Origin: Caldilineaceae bacterium
GTDB lineage: Bacteria > Chloroflexota > Anaerolineae > Caldilineales > Caldilineaceae
Reading direction: 5' to 3'
Assembly (NCBI GenBank): GCA_022821545.1
Contig: JAJEDJ010000043.1
Span: 95,046-159,045 of the forward strand
Length of the DNA: 64,000 nucleotides
The position numbers and the translations under genes were made by a program. Shown piece after piece: positions 26,912-37,215 of the stretch. Numbering within the stretch: the stretch's first letter is position 1; every line of letters begins with the position of its first letter. The notes below the pieces were generated by a model, which was given only the letters and a program-made list of their open reading frames with translations, searched no databases and had not been told where the DNA came from.

Positions 26912-27442
26912 ATGGATTCACAACAGCAGCAGCCGGAGTTTAGCGTAGGACAGAAGGCGAATTGGGGGAAAGCCGTCTTGCTCTCGCTGGGGCTGATTGC
27001 ACTCCTGTCGCTTGGAACTTACATCAACCTTACCCAGGGGAACCTCCGCGACTCCTCGGCTGCTGATGCCTCTTCAAGTGATGAGTCTACGCCGACACCT
27101 GAGCCAACCCGTACGTTAGAGGAATGGAGGAGTGAGGCCGAGACAATCCCCTATGACACCCTCTTGAGCGATGCCGATGAGAACGAAGGCAAGACTGTCT
27201 ACTTTCGCGGACAGGTAGGGCACATAGCCTCGGAGACCGAAAGTTATGTTGAGATGTGGGTGTATGTCGCGCTTGACGATCGGACCGACAGTTGGGGTGA
27301 GGACCAGGTGGTGCTGCATTACCGCGACATGCCGGCACGAGTTCTTGTGGACGACATAGTTTCCTTTGTGGCGGTCATGGACGGTATCGATCCCGTTCAT
27401 CACGTACCAGAATTAACCGTAAAGGCATTGGAGGTCGAATAG
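26912..27442 (+). CDS. Hypothetical membrane-anchored protein with possible OB-like domain
   Basis: The 176-aa protein has a short N-terminal cytoplasmic stretch, one hydrophobic helix (about residues 20-38, A-V-L-L-S-L-G-L-I-A-L-L-S-L-G) and a Ser/Asp/Thr/Pro-rich linker ending in P-T-P-E-P-T-R-T. A compact C-terminal domain has the pattern N-E-G-K-T-V-Y-F-R-G-Q-V-G...V-L-H-Y-R...V-L-V-D-D-I-V-S-F-V-A-V-M-D-G. The last pattern recalls small OB-fold tRNA_anti-like domains, but I cannot confirm that. AGGGG lies eight bases before ATG 26912. An upstream in-frame ATG at 26846 has no ribosome binding site. Confidence 0.55.
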   Translation: MDSQQQQPEFSVGQKANWGKAVLLSLGLIALLSLGTYINLTQGNLRDSSAADASSSDESTPTPEPTRTLEEWRSEAETIPYDTLLSDADENEGKTVYFRGQVGHIASETESYVEMWVYVALDDRTDSWGEDQVVLHYRDMPARVLVDDIVSFVAVMDGIDPVHHVPELTVKALEVE

Positions 27443-27845
27443 ACGGAAGTGAAGTGGGCCCCATAGACTGGAGGCAGAGGGCCCCGATCAATAGCGGCTA
27501 ATCGTCTCGGCAAGGGCCCTCCAAAACTCTTCAACATCTCCAGGCCCGACAGTCCCCACCCCGCGAAACCACCAAGTTAACCCTCAACTATCAGAAGCCT
27601 CGTTATAAACTTTCTGATCAGCTTCTCCTATCCATGCGTTCGCAGCTTGAAAAGCAGGATGTCCCTTCCGGAGGGGAGATGGATGACAGGCAACGTCCAG
27701 GGCGATAGTTTGCTCTTGAGCCTGGCTTGCGCTGGCGCGTGTTTAAGTGTGCCGAGGGGCGTTGCGGAGAAAATCCCCCCGCACAAGGGAGGACCGAAGG
27801 CCCGACCGCCCAGAAAACCGAGAAGAGAGTGAAGAGGAGCGAGGA
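27443..27845. other. Intergenic region downstream of a sugar-permease gene
   Basis: No gene recognised. A long minus-strand open frame passes through here and across the two permease genes in a different frame; it is a GC-driven shadow. No clear terminator for the permease operon was found. Confidence 0.4.
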
Positions 27846-28721
27846 CTATCCCTTCAAGCCGCTGATGGCGATGCCCTGGATGAAGTAGCGTTGGGCGACA
27901 AAGAAGACGAAGATAACGGGAATGATCATCATAGTGGAGGCGGCCATCAGGAGGTCCCAGCGTGTGCGGCCGGCGAAGGCGGTGCGGAACATGGCGAGGC
28001 CGAGAGCGACTGTGAACTTGTTGGGGTCTTTGGCGAGGTAGAGGAGGGGGCCCATGAAGTCGTTCCAGGTGCCGATGAAGGTGAAGATGGCGATGGTGGC
28101 GAGGGCGGGTTTGGCGAGGGGCAGCATGATGCGCCAGTAGATTGTGATTTCGCTGGCGCCGTCGATGTAGGCGGCGTCGGCGAGCTCGGCGGGGAGGGTG
28201 CGGAAAAACTGCCGCAGAAGGAAGATGTTGAAGGCGCCGCCGCCGAAGAAAAAAGGCACGGTAAGGGGCAGGATGGTGTTGACCCAGCCGATGCGGCTGA
28301 AGATGACGAACTGGGGAATCATGGTGACGATTCCGGGCAGCATGACGGTGGCGAGCAGGATCGCGAACCAGACGTTGCGGCCGGGAAAGTCGATGCGGGC
28401 AAAGCCGTAGGCGCAGAAGGAGGCCGAGACAAGGACTGCGACCTCGTTCAACAGCAGGATTACCAGGGTATTGCGAACATAGACGGCAAAGGGCCTGGTC
28501 GTCCAAGCGTCGACATAGTTGCTGAATTGGGGGGGATCCGGGATCCATTCGGGCGGGTAGCGAAAGATAGCGAGCTCCGTCTTGAGGGAGCTGGACAGCA
28601 GCCAGAGAAAGGGGAGGAACATGACTAAGGCGCCGACGAGCAGTACGGTCCAGACGAAGATCCGCCAGAAGCGTTCGTTGTCCAGGAGCTGGGTTGCGGA
28701 TGTACGTGTTGATGCGCTCAT
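27846..28721 (-). CDS. CUT1 sugar ABC transporter permease, MalG-type
   Basis: Inner-membrane subunit (291 aa, six helices) of a carbohydrate importer. The cytoplasmic EAA loop that docks on the ATPase reads [12 protein letters not shown]...I-x-x-P-L-A-K-P, typical of MalG. The protein ends with G-I-A-I-S-G-L-K-G, the usual C-terminus of this family. It follows the MalF-type gene by 78 nt. No ATPase gene is in this operon, so the importer must use a shared ATPase encoded elsewhere. Confidence 0.9.
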   Translation of the reverse strand: MSASTRTSATQLLDNERFWRIFVWTVLLVGALVMFLPFLWLLSSSLKTELAIFRYPPEWIPDPPQFSNYVDAWTTRPFAVYVRNTLVILLLNEVAVLVSASFCAYGFARIDFPGRNVWFAILLATVMLPGIVTMIPQFVIFSRIGWVNTILPLTVPFFFGGGAFNIFLLRQFFRTLPAELADAAYIDGASEITIYWRIMLPLAKPALATIAIFTFIGTWNDFMGPLLYLAKDPNKFTVALGLAMFRTAFAGRTRWDLLMAASTMMIIPVIFVFFVAQRYFIQGIAISGLKG

Positions 28722-28799
28722 CAGGATTCTGTTGCCTGTTGCGCCGCTTTCGGTTCGGAGTACGCGCGTCCGGTTCCGGCAGACGGCGAAAGCAGGCGG

Positions 28800-29723
28800 C
28801 TAACTGCCTACATCCTCGTAGTAGACATAGCGGCCTACATATTTGAAGACGAGCAGGGTAAGTGCAAAGATGAGGAAGAAGAGGACCCACGCCAGCAGGG
28901 AGGCGTAACCCATGTCGAAGTACTGAAGGCCGTTGCGATAGATGTAAAGGACGTAGAAGAGTGTGGCGTGTTGCGGACCGCCGCCGGTAATGAGAAAACC
29001 GGCGGTAAAGATTTGAAATGAACCGATAATGCCGATGATTAGGTTGAAAAAGATCACGGGAGACATGAGCGGGATGGTGACGTTTATCAGGCTGGCCCAG
29101 CGGCCGGCGCCATCGATTTCGGCGGCCTCGTAGAGCGAGCGCGGGATGCCCTGAAGGCCGGCGAGGTAGATGACCATCGTGGCTCCGAGGGCCCAGAGGC
29201 TCATGAGGATAATGGCGGGCATGGCCCATTCGGGCTCCTGCAGCCAAGCGATCTTGGGTAGGCCGATCGAGTCCAGGAGGGCGTTGAGAAGACCGAATTC
29301 GGTATTGAGGACGAAGCTCCACAGGACAGCGTTGGCGACCGCGGGAACGATGCTGGGCAGGTAGTATATGGTACGGAAGACGGCGATGCTGCGGGTCTTG
29401 AAGTTCATGAGGAGGGCGAGGAAGAAGCTCAGAACCAGCCCGACGGGCACGGAGACGAGGGAGAAGTAGGCGGTCACTTTGAGGGACTGGTAGAAGAGGT
29501 CGTCGGCGAACATCTTTTTGAAGTTGCCGAGGCCAATGAAGAAAGGGGGCCGGATCATGTTCCAGTCGAACATGGTGAGCCAGGCGGCGACGAGGGCGGG
29601 GCCGACAAAGAAGAGGAAGAAGCCCAGGATGAAGGGTGAGATGAAGAAGTAGCCGGTGAGGGCGCGGCGCGCGCGGCGTGTGCGCGGCCAGGGCAATTTT
29701 GATCGCTGCGCCTCTGCTACCAT
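28800..29723 (-). CDS. CUT1 sugar ABC transporter permease, MalF-type
   Basis: Partner permease of 307 aa with six transmembrane segments after a basic N-terminus ([12 protein letters not shown]). The EAA loop is [12 protein letters not shown]...T-I-P-L-M-S-P. Together with the MalG-type subunit it forms the sugar channel. It lies downstream of the binding-protein gene, separated by a 155-nt gap that contains a strong stem-loop. Confidence 0.9.
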   Translation of the reverse strand: MVAEAQRSKLPWPRTRRARRALTGYFFISPFILGFFLFFVGPALVAAWLTMFDWNMIRPPFFIGLGNFKKMFADDLFYQSLKVTAYFSLVSVPVGLVLSFFLALLMNFKTRSIAVFRTIYYLPSIVPAVANAVLWSFVLNTEFGLLNALLDSIGLPKIAWLQEPEWAMPAIILMSLWALGATMVIYLAGLQGIPRSLYEAAEIDGAGRWASLINVTIPLMSPVIFFNLIIGIIGSFQIFTAGFLITGGGPQHATLFYVLYIYRNGLQYFDMGYASLLAWVLFFLIFALTLLVFKYVGRYVYYEDVGS

Positions 29724-29740
29724 GACAGTTCTCCGCGAAG

Positions 29741-29786
29741 CTGGCTACAGGCGCCCCTGGGGGCGTATGTCAGTACCTGTAGCCAG
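29741..29786 (-). repeat. Stem-loop between sugar binding-protein and permease genes
   Basis: An 11-bp perfect inverted repeat, CTGGCTACAGG at 29741-29751 and CCTGTAGCCAG at 29776-29786. Inside it is a second short GC-rich repeat (GCGCCC / GGGCG). There is no U-run after it on the minus strand. It lies about 93 nt after the binding-protein stop. Such elements commonly stabilise the upstream mRNA segment so that binding protein is made in excess of permease. Confidence 0.55.
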
Positions 29787-29878
29787 CAGTGCTGCATATG
29801 GCACGGGCCGGATGTCCGGGAAAGCAGGCCGGTTCCGGCCCGTTAAATGTCTCCTACACTTAGGGTGACGCGGGCTGA

Positions 29879-31282
29879 CTAGGACGTGGGACGCGCCTGC
29901 TCCGTCTCCATGATCTGGTTTGCTTCGGCTACGGCGGCGGGCAGTACGTCCTCGGCCCGCGCTTCGCCGTTGAAGATCTGGCTGAAGACCGGGTTCAGTG
30001 CGGTTTCGGCGGCCTTGACGTAGCCGACCGGCATGGTGAGGTAGTGGCCGTAGTTGGGCGCGTATTCGGTGACGATCAGTTCATAGCCGGGCGGGTGCTC
30101 GGGCGCCACACACCAGTCGGCGATTGACTCCTCGGTCATAAGCGCGTTCTGGCTGGGCAGCCAGAGGCCGGAACGGCAGTAGCGCTCCTGGTACCAGGGC
30201 GAGGAGAGGAAACGGATCAACTCCCAGGCCTCGTCCGGGTTTTCGGCATCCTTGACCACTGTAACCAAGTGCGCTTGCATATCGGTGCCCGGTCGCGTCA
30301 TCTTGGGCAGGACGGCGGTGCCGATGCCGCCTTCGATCTCCCAGTTCCAGGAGAGGGCCCAGGAGCCGTCCACCTGGAGGGCGACCTTCTTGGTTTCTAG
30401 GAGCTGAGTGCCGCCCATTCCGAGCGCCTCCAAGGCTTCGGTGCGGGGCATTACACCGTGAGCGATGCGGAGGTCGGCGATATTCTGCAGGGCCTGCATT
30501 GCTTCGGGGCTGTCGAGGACGATTTTCTCGGATTCGGCGTCGATCCAGTCTGAGCCATTGGATTGGACTGCAGCGTGGAGGGGGATCCACCAGGTGGGCC
30601 AGTTGACGCCCCACCGCTCCATATTGTTGGCGTCGAACTCGGAGTCGCCGGGGTGATTGCCGTTGACGTCGACGGTCAGGTCGGTGGCGATGGCGAGGAA
30701 GTCGTCCCAGCCCCAAGCTTCTTCGGGGTCGTTGCTGGGGGGTTCAACGCCGAGTTCCTCAAAGAGGGAGACGTTGTAGTAGAAGTGGGGCGCGACCCAG
30801 CAGGAGCCGATACCGTAGCTCTCACCCTGATAGACTTGCCGGTCATCTTCCTGGGGTTGGATCCAGTAGTCCTCTGCGGAGAATTCGGGATCGGCTTCGA
30901 TGTAGGAAGTGATAGGGAGAAGAAGACCCAGGTGCGCGAAGGTTCTGTAGACGTCGCTCTCGACGCGGGAGGTGTCGGGCGGTGTGCCGGCCACGACCAG
31001 GGCCATCAACTGCTCAAGGCGGGATGTGCCCTGGGCCTGCTGTACCAGAACCCACTCGATGTTTGGATTTTCGTCGTGGAAAAGCTCCTGCTCCTCCGGG
31101 ATGAGGTCGGGGCTGCCGGGCATGCCGAGGAACTCGATCTGGACCCGTTCGGCGGCCGGCTGTGCTTCACTCATCTCGCCAGTCGCCGCCGGCGCGGCCG
31201 GCTGACAGGCGGCAAGGGCTGCAGTGCCCAGGGCGGCGCCGGAGAAGTGCAGGAATCGTCGTCGGCTGAGCTGCTGATTCAT
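29879..31282 (-). CDS. Sugar ABC transporter substrate-binding lipoprotein
   Basis: Extracellular solute-binding protein (family 1, 467 aa). The N-terminus S-R-R-R-F-L-H-F-S-G-A-A-L...L-A-A-C combines a Tat twin-arginine motif with a lipobox (lipidated Cys at about residue 25). An Ala/Pro-rich linker follows, then the mature domain. The mid-protein segment W-x-L-S-W-N-W and the late P-D-E-A-W-E-L-I-R-F-L-S-S motif are typical of family-1 sugar binders. AAGGAGA lies seven bases before the ATG, and a well-formed promoter is about 80 nt upstream. The ligand is unknown. Confidence 0.9.
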   Translation of the reverse strand: MNQQLSRRRFLHFSGAALGTAALAACQPAAPAATGEMSEAQPAAERVQIEFLGMPGSPDLIPEEQELFHDENPNIEWVLVQQAQGTSRLEQLMALVVAGTPPDTSRVESDVYRTFAHLGLLLPITSYIEADPEFSAEDYWIQPQEDDRQVYQGESYGIGSCWVAPHFYYNVSLFEELGVEPPSNDPEEAWGWDDFLAIATDLTVDVNGNHPGDSEFDANNMERWGVNWPTWWIPLHAAVQSNGSDWIDAESEKIVLDSPEAMQALQNIADLRIAHGVMPRTEALEALGMGGTQLLETKKVALQVDGSWALSWNWEIEGGIGTAVLPKMTRPGTDMQAHLVTVVKDAENPDEAWELIRFLSSPWYQERYCRSGLWLPSQNALMTEESIADWCVAPEHPPGYELIVTEYAPNYGHYLTMPVGYVKAAETALNPVFSQIFNGEARAEDVLPAAVAEANQIMETEQARPTS

Positions 31283-31619
31283 TGATCGTCTCCTTGGCTT
31301 TCTGCTGAGTTGATTCGAGTGTGACGAGAGATTGGCCTTTCAGGTTGGGGTTACGTTGGGATTATACCACTTTTGAAGGCCTTTCCTCAAGGCGATTGAG
31401 AATCGTCGGTGGCCCGGGATAGGCCGGGAAGGGGCGGGCGCGAGGCCTGGCCCCTATCTTGGTTTCCAAGCGATATACGAGTGTTCAAACTCGTTTTTGG
31501 ACTGTCCCACCGAGAGCGGCACTGTTGCCAAAAGATGTTTGTTCCGATACGATCGGCACTTCGCGCAGTGTGGATGCGCGGGTTCGGAGGCTGAGGACGA
31601 CAGGAGATCAGAGGCAGTA
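31283..31619. other. Divergent intergenic region, sugar importer / metallophosphoesterase
   Basis: It holds the minus-strand promoter listed separately and, at its right end, AGGAG plus AGAGGC before the plus-strand gene. I see no further structure. Confidence 0.45.
31361..31390 (-). promoter_or_regulatory. Promoter of the CUT1 sugar importer operon
   Basis: On the minus strand TTGAGG and TATAAT are spaced by 18 nt. The start codon of the binding-protein gene is 78 nt past the -10, giving a leader of about 70 nt that ends in a good ribosome binding site. Confidence 0.6.
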
Positions 31620-32768
31620 ATGGCTGCAGACACAAAGAGAACAGGAGACACAAGGAAAGGGCTGGAGTCGCGTTCAGCAGGCCGGGATGGAGGTCAACGC
31701 CTGACCGCATTGTGGGCCGGGTTGGGGGTTGTGGCCGGGCTGGGTGCCGCGCTTGGAGGCTACGCGCTCCTCTATGAACCGTTTGACGTTCGAACTGAAC
31801 GTCTTGCGGTGCGGCTGCTGCGAGACAAGGCGGGCCTGCCGAGAGAGGGGCTGAACATACTGCATCTGTCGGATACGCACTTCCGGGGGGCGGAGCGCCG
31901 CGAGCATGCAAAGATCGCGCAGGTTCGCCGGGCGACCGCGGGCGAGAAAATCGATGTGCTGATTCATACGGGCGATTTCCTGCACAAGGACAGCGGACTG
32001 GACAATGTCCTGGCGTTGATCGACAGCATCCCCAAGCCGCGCCTGGGCGCCTTTGCCGTTTCGGGCAACCATGACCATGTCTTCTATAACTTGAGAAGGG
32101 CGCCCCTGTACTCATGGCGGCTTTTCCATGCTCGGGAGTCGGAGAACGGCGCAGGCAGCGGGGCTCGCTCAACTTCGGAATCAGCGGAAAACGGTATAGC
32201 GGGGCTTCGGGCCCTTCTTCGTTTTGGGCGATTTCTGTTTCAGAACCGCTTTGACGGTGAACCGGCCGGGGTCAATGACATTGGCCGCCTGCGCCGCCAA
32301 TTGGAGGAACGGGGAATGCAGTTCCTGGACAACCGGTCGGTACGCTTGGGGGAGACGGGCGTCTACCTGGTCGGTATCGAGGATCTGATGGAAGGGCGGC
32401 CGGACCTGGACAGGAGTCTTGAGAGAGTGCCCGATGAGGCGCCCACGATACTGCTATCACACAATCCGGACATCATTGAGGCTGCGGCAGCCGGCCGCGC
32501 AGACCTGATTCTGGCCGGCCACACGCACGGCGGGCAGATCGTGCTGCCGCTGATTGGTCCCACATATACGCAGACGAAACAGCTGTCCCGCAGTGAAGCT
32601 TCCGGCTACTCGCGGCGGGGAAGGACCCAAGTCTATGTCCATCGCGGGTTGGGCGAAAGCGTCCCGGTCCGGTTCGGCGCGCCGCCGCACGTCACCTTCA
32701 TCCGGCTGCTGCCTGCGCGGCCGCAATCCGGCGCTGATGGTGCGGGGCGCAACGGTGACAGGAAATGA
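31620..32768 (+). CDS. Membrane-anchored metallophosphoesterase (calcineurin-like)
   Basis: Predicted phosphoesterase of 382 aa related to the YkuE/YaeI group, some of which act on lipid-linked diphosphates. An N-terminal basic stretch is followed by one hydrophobic helix (about residues 30-50), so the catalytic domain lies outside. The five metal-binding blocks are present: L-S-D-T-H-F, H-T-G-D-F, S-G-N-H-D-H, L-L-S-H-N-P-D and A-G-H-T-H-G-G-Q. A poorly conserved insertion of about 50 aa rich in Ser/Gly/Glu separates the third and fourth blocks. ATG 31620 has AGAGGC six bases upstream. It converges with the RodZ-like gene, 8 nt apart. Confidence 0.85.
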   Translation: MAADTKRTGDTRKGLESRSAGRDGGQRLTALWAGLGVVAGLGAALGGYALLYEPFDVRTERLAVRLLRDKAGLPREGLNILHLSDTHFRGAERREHAKIAQVRRATAGEKIDVLIHTGDFLHKDSGLDNVLALIDSIPKPRLGAFAVSGNHDHVFYNLRRAPLYSWRLFHARESENGAGSGARSTSESAENGIAGLRALLRFGRFLFQNRFDGEPAGVNDIGRLRRQLEERGMQFLDNRSVRLGETGVYLVGIEDLMEGRPDLDRSLERVPDEAPTILLSHNPDIIEAAAAGRADLILAGHTHGGQIVLPLIGPTYTQTKQLSRSEASGYSRRGRTQVYVHRGLGESVPVRFGAPPHVTFIRLLPARPQSGADGAGRNGDRK

Positions 32769-32776
32769 CGGGCAGG

Positions 32777-34018
32777 TCAGTTTTGAACGTTGATCGAAAC
32801 TTGGCAGGGGGTGGGGTAGTTGCTGCTCGTGTCGACGACGGTGAGGCGGATGGTGTAGGCGCCGTTGGCCACACCGCCGCTGTTGAAGTGGCCGAGGGTA
32901 CCGCTCTCGACGGGGGGCCCCTTGGCGCCGCCGCCGCCTGATCTGTCGCTGCCATCGAACCAGGTAAAGCCCTGGGAGGCGTTGGCGCCGGGGGCGACCT
33001 CCAGCTTGTAGAAGTTGAACTGTTCGTGGGTGGCCCGGCCTGTGATCGGGACCAGGCCGCTGACGGTCTGATCGATGCCGGGTGAGAAGATAGCCAGGCG
33101 GCTGTCAGGGCAGGTTACCGGAACGATGGCCGGCAGGGCCGGTTCCTGCGGCTGCGGCGGCGCTTCCTCCGGCGGCTCCTCAGTGGGCGTTGCAGTGGGC
33201 GTTGCGTTGGGTGTCGCAGTGGGCGTCGCGGTGGCGGTGGAAGCAGGTGCGGGGGTCTGAGTCGGAGGCGGCAGCGGAGTATTGGTGGCGGTCAGGGTTG
33301 GTGTGGCGGTCGGCGAAGGGATGACCGCAGTGGGGACCGGCGCGCCGCCCGAAGAAGCTTCGTCGCTTCCGCCGGCGCCGTCGGAGCCGCCTGATTGCCC
33401 GAATTGCCGTGCGCCATTCCCGTCGATCGTTGAGGAGATCCTATCCTGGATGGTCGAAATGGCATCTCCGATTTCTCCACCCATCGTTCTGAAGCCCCAG
33501 AAGAAAATGAGCACAACCAGTACGATCAGGACCGCCGCCGTGATGGGCACGAGCCAGTCGCGTACGGATTCGAAGAACTCGGACATGCGGGTAGAGAAGG
33601 CTGTATGTTCGAGGTCGACGTCTTGCGGCCTGTAGTCCACGGGGCGTACCGGCGGCAGCCTGACGCCGGTACTGGTACTTGCCAGCGTGCGGGAGAGGCT
33701 GTTGTCGGCCATGGCCCGCCGGCGGTCGATCATCTGATTGGGGTCGAGATTGAGATAGTAGGCATAGTTGCGGAGGAAGCCGCGGCCGACAACCTCACCC
33801 GGAAGAAGATGCCACTCGTCGGCCTCGATAGCGGCGAGATATTTCTGTCGGATACGGGTTGCCTGTTCGACTTCGGACAGCGGGATGCCGGCGCTTTCGC
33901 GGCGATCTCGCAGGATCGCGCCCAGCGACTGCAAGGACGGAAGGCCGGGTACCTGACCGGCTGTTCCGCTTTCTGGAGACGCGGTTGGGGAGTCGAGGAA
34001 GGAGGCGTTTTCGCTCAT
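32777..34018 (-). CDS. RodZ-like HTH membrane protein
   Basis: Bitopic protein of 413 aa. A Cro/Xre-type helix-turn-helix (about residues 30-95: L-G-A-I-L-R-D-R-R-E-S...I-R-Q-K-Y-L-x-A-I-E-x-D-E-W...L-P-G-E-V-x-x-R-G-F-L-R-N-Y-A) is followed by a basic linker, a transmembrane helix (about 145-168) and a long outside region. The outside has a Thr/Pro/Ala repeat tract (T-P-T-A-T units, about 225-290) and a C-terminal beta domain with G-F-T-W-F-D-G-S-D. RodZ proteins link MreB to the cell wall in rods; the C-terminal domain here differs from the usual DUF4115. No Shine-Dalgarno precedes the ATG, and the promoter almost abuts it. Confidence 0.75.
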   Translation of the reverse strand: MSENASFLDSPTASPESGTAGQVPGLPSLQSLGAILRDRRESAGIPLSEVEQATRIRQKYLAAIEADEWHLLPGEVVGRGFLRNYAYYLNLDPNQMIDRRRAMADNSLSRTLASTSTGVRLPPVRPVDYRPQDVDLEHTAFSTRMSEFFESVRDWLVPITAAVLIVLVVLIFFWGFRTMGGEIGDAISTIQDRISSTIDGNGARQFGQSGGSDGAGGSDEASSGGAPVPTAVIPSPTATPTLTATNTPLPPPTQTPAPASTATATPTATPNATPTATPTEEPPEEAPPQPQEPALPAIVPVTCPDSRLAIFSPGIDQTVSGLVPITGRATHEQFNFYKLEVAPGANASQGFTWFDGSDRSGGGGAKGPPVESGTLGHFNSGGVANGAYTIRLTVVDTSSNYPTPCQVSINVQN

Positions 34019-34024
34019 AGTCAG

Positions 34025-34058
34025 TGTGTATTTTACACATGCGAAACTGTTCTCTCAA
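34025..34058 (-). promoter_or_regulatory. Promoter of the RodZ-like gene with overlapping palindrome
   Basis: On the minus strand TTGAGA (34053-34058) and TAAAAT (34030-34035) are spaced by exactly 17 nt. The -10 ends 11 nt before the ATG, so the leader would be about five bases or none. A palindrome TGTGTA-TTT-TACACA (34025-34039) covers the -10 and could be an operator. Confidence 0.6.
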
Positions 34059-34097
34059 AATCCAACCAATTCACTGAATATCTCCTAAAGTAATGTA

Positions 34098-34125
34098 TTG
34101 ACAACCCGATCCCAGAGGGTAAAAT
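34098..34125 (+). promoter_or_regulatory. Promoter of the amidase gene
   Basis: TTGACA and TAAAAT on the plus strand are separated by 16 nt. The amidase ATG lies about 105 nt past the expected transcription start. The divergent RodZ-like promoter is only 40 nt away, so the two may share regulation. Confidence 0.55.
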
Positions 34126-34236
34126 GCGAAGGAGGCCTCAGAGGCGCGCTGAGACGGCAAGCGCGGGGGCCAGTGCAGTCTTGACGAACGCCAAAATGGA
34201 CGGCGGCTTGCCCTTGCAACAATCACACTTCCGATA

Positions 34237-34935
34237 ATGCGAACTGTTCTGATACGAAGGTTGCAGCGCGTGTTCCTCATAATCAGCGTCATACTCTTTG
34301 CAGTAATCGTCTATCTCGCTGCGACAGGCGTTAACTACCTGCTTCCAAGCCCAATTCCAAGCCTCACATTGATTACACCCACACCGGAACGAGGAACGGT
34401 CGCGTTAATCAGCGGTCATGCCGGATTCGGATCGGGCGCTATATGCGGACCGAGCAACGCCCCCACTTTGGTGGAGGCCGATGTCGTGGCGCGCATCGCC
34501 GAACTGGTACGGGAGGAGTTGGAGGATGCGGGTCTGAGTGTCATGGTACTGGATGAATATGACGAAAGGTTGGATAGACTGGACACCGAGCTTCTTTTGA
34601 GCCTGCACGCGGACAGCTGTGTCGCTGCCAGTGGCTTCAAGGCGGCCTATCCGTTGAACAGCGCGATTCCTGCAACGGAAAGGAGGTTGGTCGCCTGCAT
34701 TAACACGCAGTACGCGGCGCAAACGGGCCTGCCGATACACGCCAATTCGATTACGCACGACATGACCTACTACCACGCGTTTCACAAGGTGCTGCCAACA
34801 ACGCCGACGGCAATTCTGGAGCTTGGCTTTCTGGGCGGCGACGGCAGACTGCTGACGCAGGAGCCGGAACTGGTGGCCGCGGGCGTTACGGAGAGTATTT
34901 TCTGCTTTTTGGAAGGGGAGGCGGTCGGGCCGTAA
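34237..34935 (+). CDS. N-acetylmuramoyl-L-alanine amidase (Amidase_3), membrane-anchored
   Basis: Zinc amidase that would cut the bond between N-acetylmuramic acid and the stem peptide. The 232-aa protein has one N-terminal hydrophobic helix (about residues 12-35) and the four family blocks: I-S-G-H-A-G-F-G-S-G, a Glu in L-V-E-A-D-V, S-L-H-A-D-S-C and the catalytic Glu in I-L-E-L-G-F-L-G-G. It is compact for the family and has no separate cell-wall binding domain. It is divergent from the RodZ-like gene, so a cell-wall growth role for both is plausible. Cys residues near the active site (I-C-G-P, D-S-C, V-A-C) could form a disulfide outside the cell. Confidence 0.82.
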   Translation: MRTVLIRRLQRVFLIISVILFAVIVYLAATGVNYLLPSPIPSLTLITPTPERGTVALISGHAGFGSGAICGPSNAPTLVEADVVARIAELVREELEDAGLSVMVLDEYDERLDRLDTELLLSLHADSCVAASGFKAAYPLNSAIPATERRLVACINTQYAAQTGLPIHANSITHDMTYYHAFHKVLPTTPTAILELGFLGGDGRLLTQEPELVAAGVTESIFCFLEGEAVGP

Positions 34936-35113
34936 CGCCGGTTGCGCAGGTGATGGCGTAGGCGTCTTGCAGGCGGCGACCGGGGCGAAAGATTGCTGGC
35001 AACGACAGGGTGTCGGAGGCCGAAGGCGAGAACTACACCCCGTAGGCGTTGTCCTGCGGCAAGGAATCAGATATGCAAGGCAGGGTGGAGGGGCTGAGCC
35101 CCACTCAATCGAG

Positions 35114-36192
<1,079 letters not shown>

Positions 36193-36196
<4 letters not shown>

Positions 36197-37215
36197 GCGA
36201 CGGCCTCCACCTGTTCGTCGGCGCTTGTGTCATAGATTTCAACGTCAGAGAGATCGACCCAGCAGGCTGAGCTGCGGACAGCGCTGATTGCCATTAACGG
36301 CGGATTCTCTTCCAAGCATTTGTCGATTACGAAGGGGCAGCGGGGTGCAAAGGGGCAGCTCTGGGGTGGGTCGAGCAAGTCGGGCGGCAAACCCTCGATA
36401 GGGATGAGTCTCTTTTGCCTGCCCAAGTCCAAGCGAGGAATCGAGCGCAGCAAGCCGAGAGTGTAGGGATGCCTGGGTTGGCCGTAGATCACGTCGACGG
36501 GCCCTTCCTCGACGATAAAGCCGGCATACATGACCAGAACGCGGTCCGCCAGTCCGGCCACTACGCCCAGATCATGTGTAATCCAGATAATCGCCATGCC
36601 GAGTTCGCTTTGCAGACGCGTAACCAGGTCGACGATCTGGGCCTGGATTGTGACGTCGAGGGCGGTTGTAGGCTCGTCAGCGATGAGCAGCTGGGGGTTG
36701 CAACTGAGGCCCATGGCGATCATGACGCGCTGGCGCATGCCGCCGGAGAACTGATGGGGGTAGTCATCCAATCTGGCGCCAGCGTCCGGGATGCCTACCA
36801 GTTCCAGCAACTCGATGGCCCTGGCGCGGCTTTCCTCGCGGTTCATGTTGAGATGCAGTTCCAGGGCTTCGGTAATCTGGCGGCCAATGGTGAGGACCGG
36901 GTTGAGGGATGTCATCGGGTCCTGGAAGATCATCGCAATGCGATTGCCGCGAATCTGCCGCAACTCTTCTTCATTCAGTTGTAACAGATCCTGGCCGTCG
37001 AAATTCACCTCACCGTTGACGATTTTTCCCGGAGGTTCGGGAATCAGTCGAATAAGTGACATGACGCCGACGCTCTTGCCACTACCCGACTCGCCAACAA
37101 TTGCGACCGTCTCTCCCTCAGCGACATCATACGTGATGCCGTTCACCGCATGGACGATTCCATCCTGGGTGAAGAACTGCGTCTGGAGGTTGCGGACTTC
37201 AATCAGGTTGGCCAT
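36193..37215 (-). CDS. Dipeptide/oligopeptide ABC transporter ATPase (DppD/OppD-like)
   Basis: Companion ATPase of 340 aa. Walker A is G-E-S-G-S-G-K-S-V, the signature [12 protein letters not shown], Walker [13 protein letters not shown], and the switch His lies in W-I-T-H-D-L-G-V. It carries the C-terminal [12 protein letters not shown] and the Cys cluster C-P-F-A-P-R-C-P. Together with the DppF-like subunit it would energise a peptide importer. AGGA lies about 15 nt before the ATG, and a consensus promoter is 60-90 nt upstream. Confidence 0.92.

Noticed and set aside
27628..29322. Open frame of 564 codons on the minus strand
   Set aside because: It runs in another frame across two clear sugar-permease genes and the gap between them, with an Arg/His/Pro-rich translation; a GC-driven shadow.
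33120..33330. Tandem-like GGCGTTGCAGTGGGC repeats
   Set aside because: They encode the Thr/Pro/Ala linker of the RodZ-like protein; coding low complexity, not a CRISPR array or a separate repeat element.
35075..35110. GGGGCTGAGCCCC palindrome after the dipeptide ATPase gene
   Set aside because: Five-base stem with a 3-nt loop and no U-run on either strand; too weak to call a terminator.
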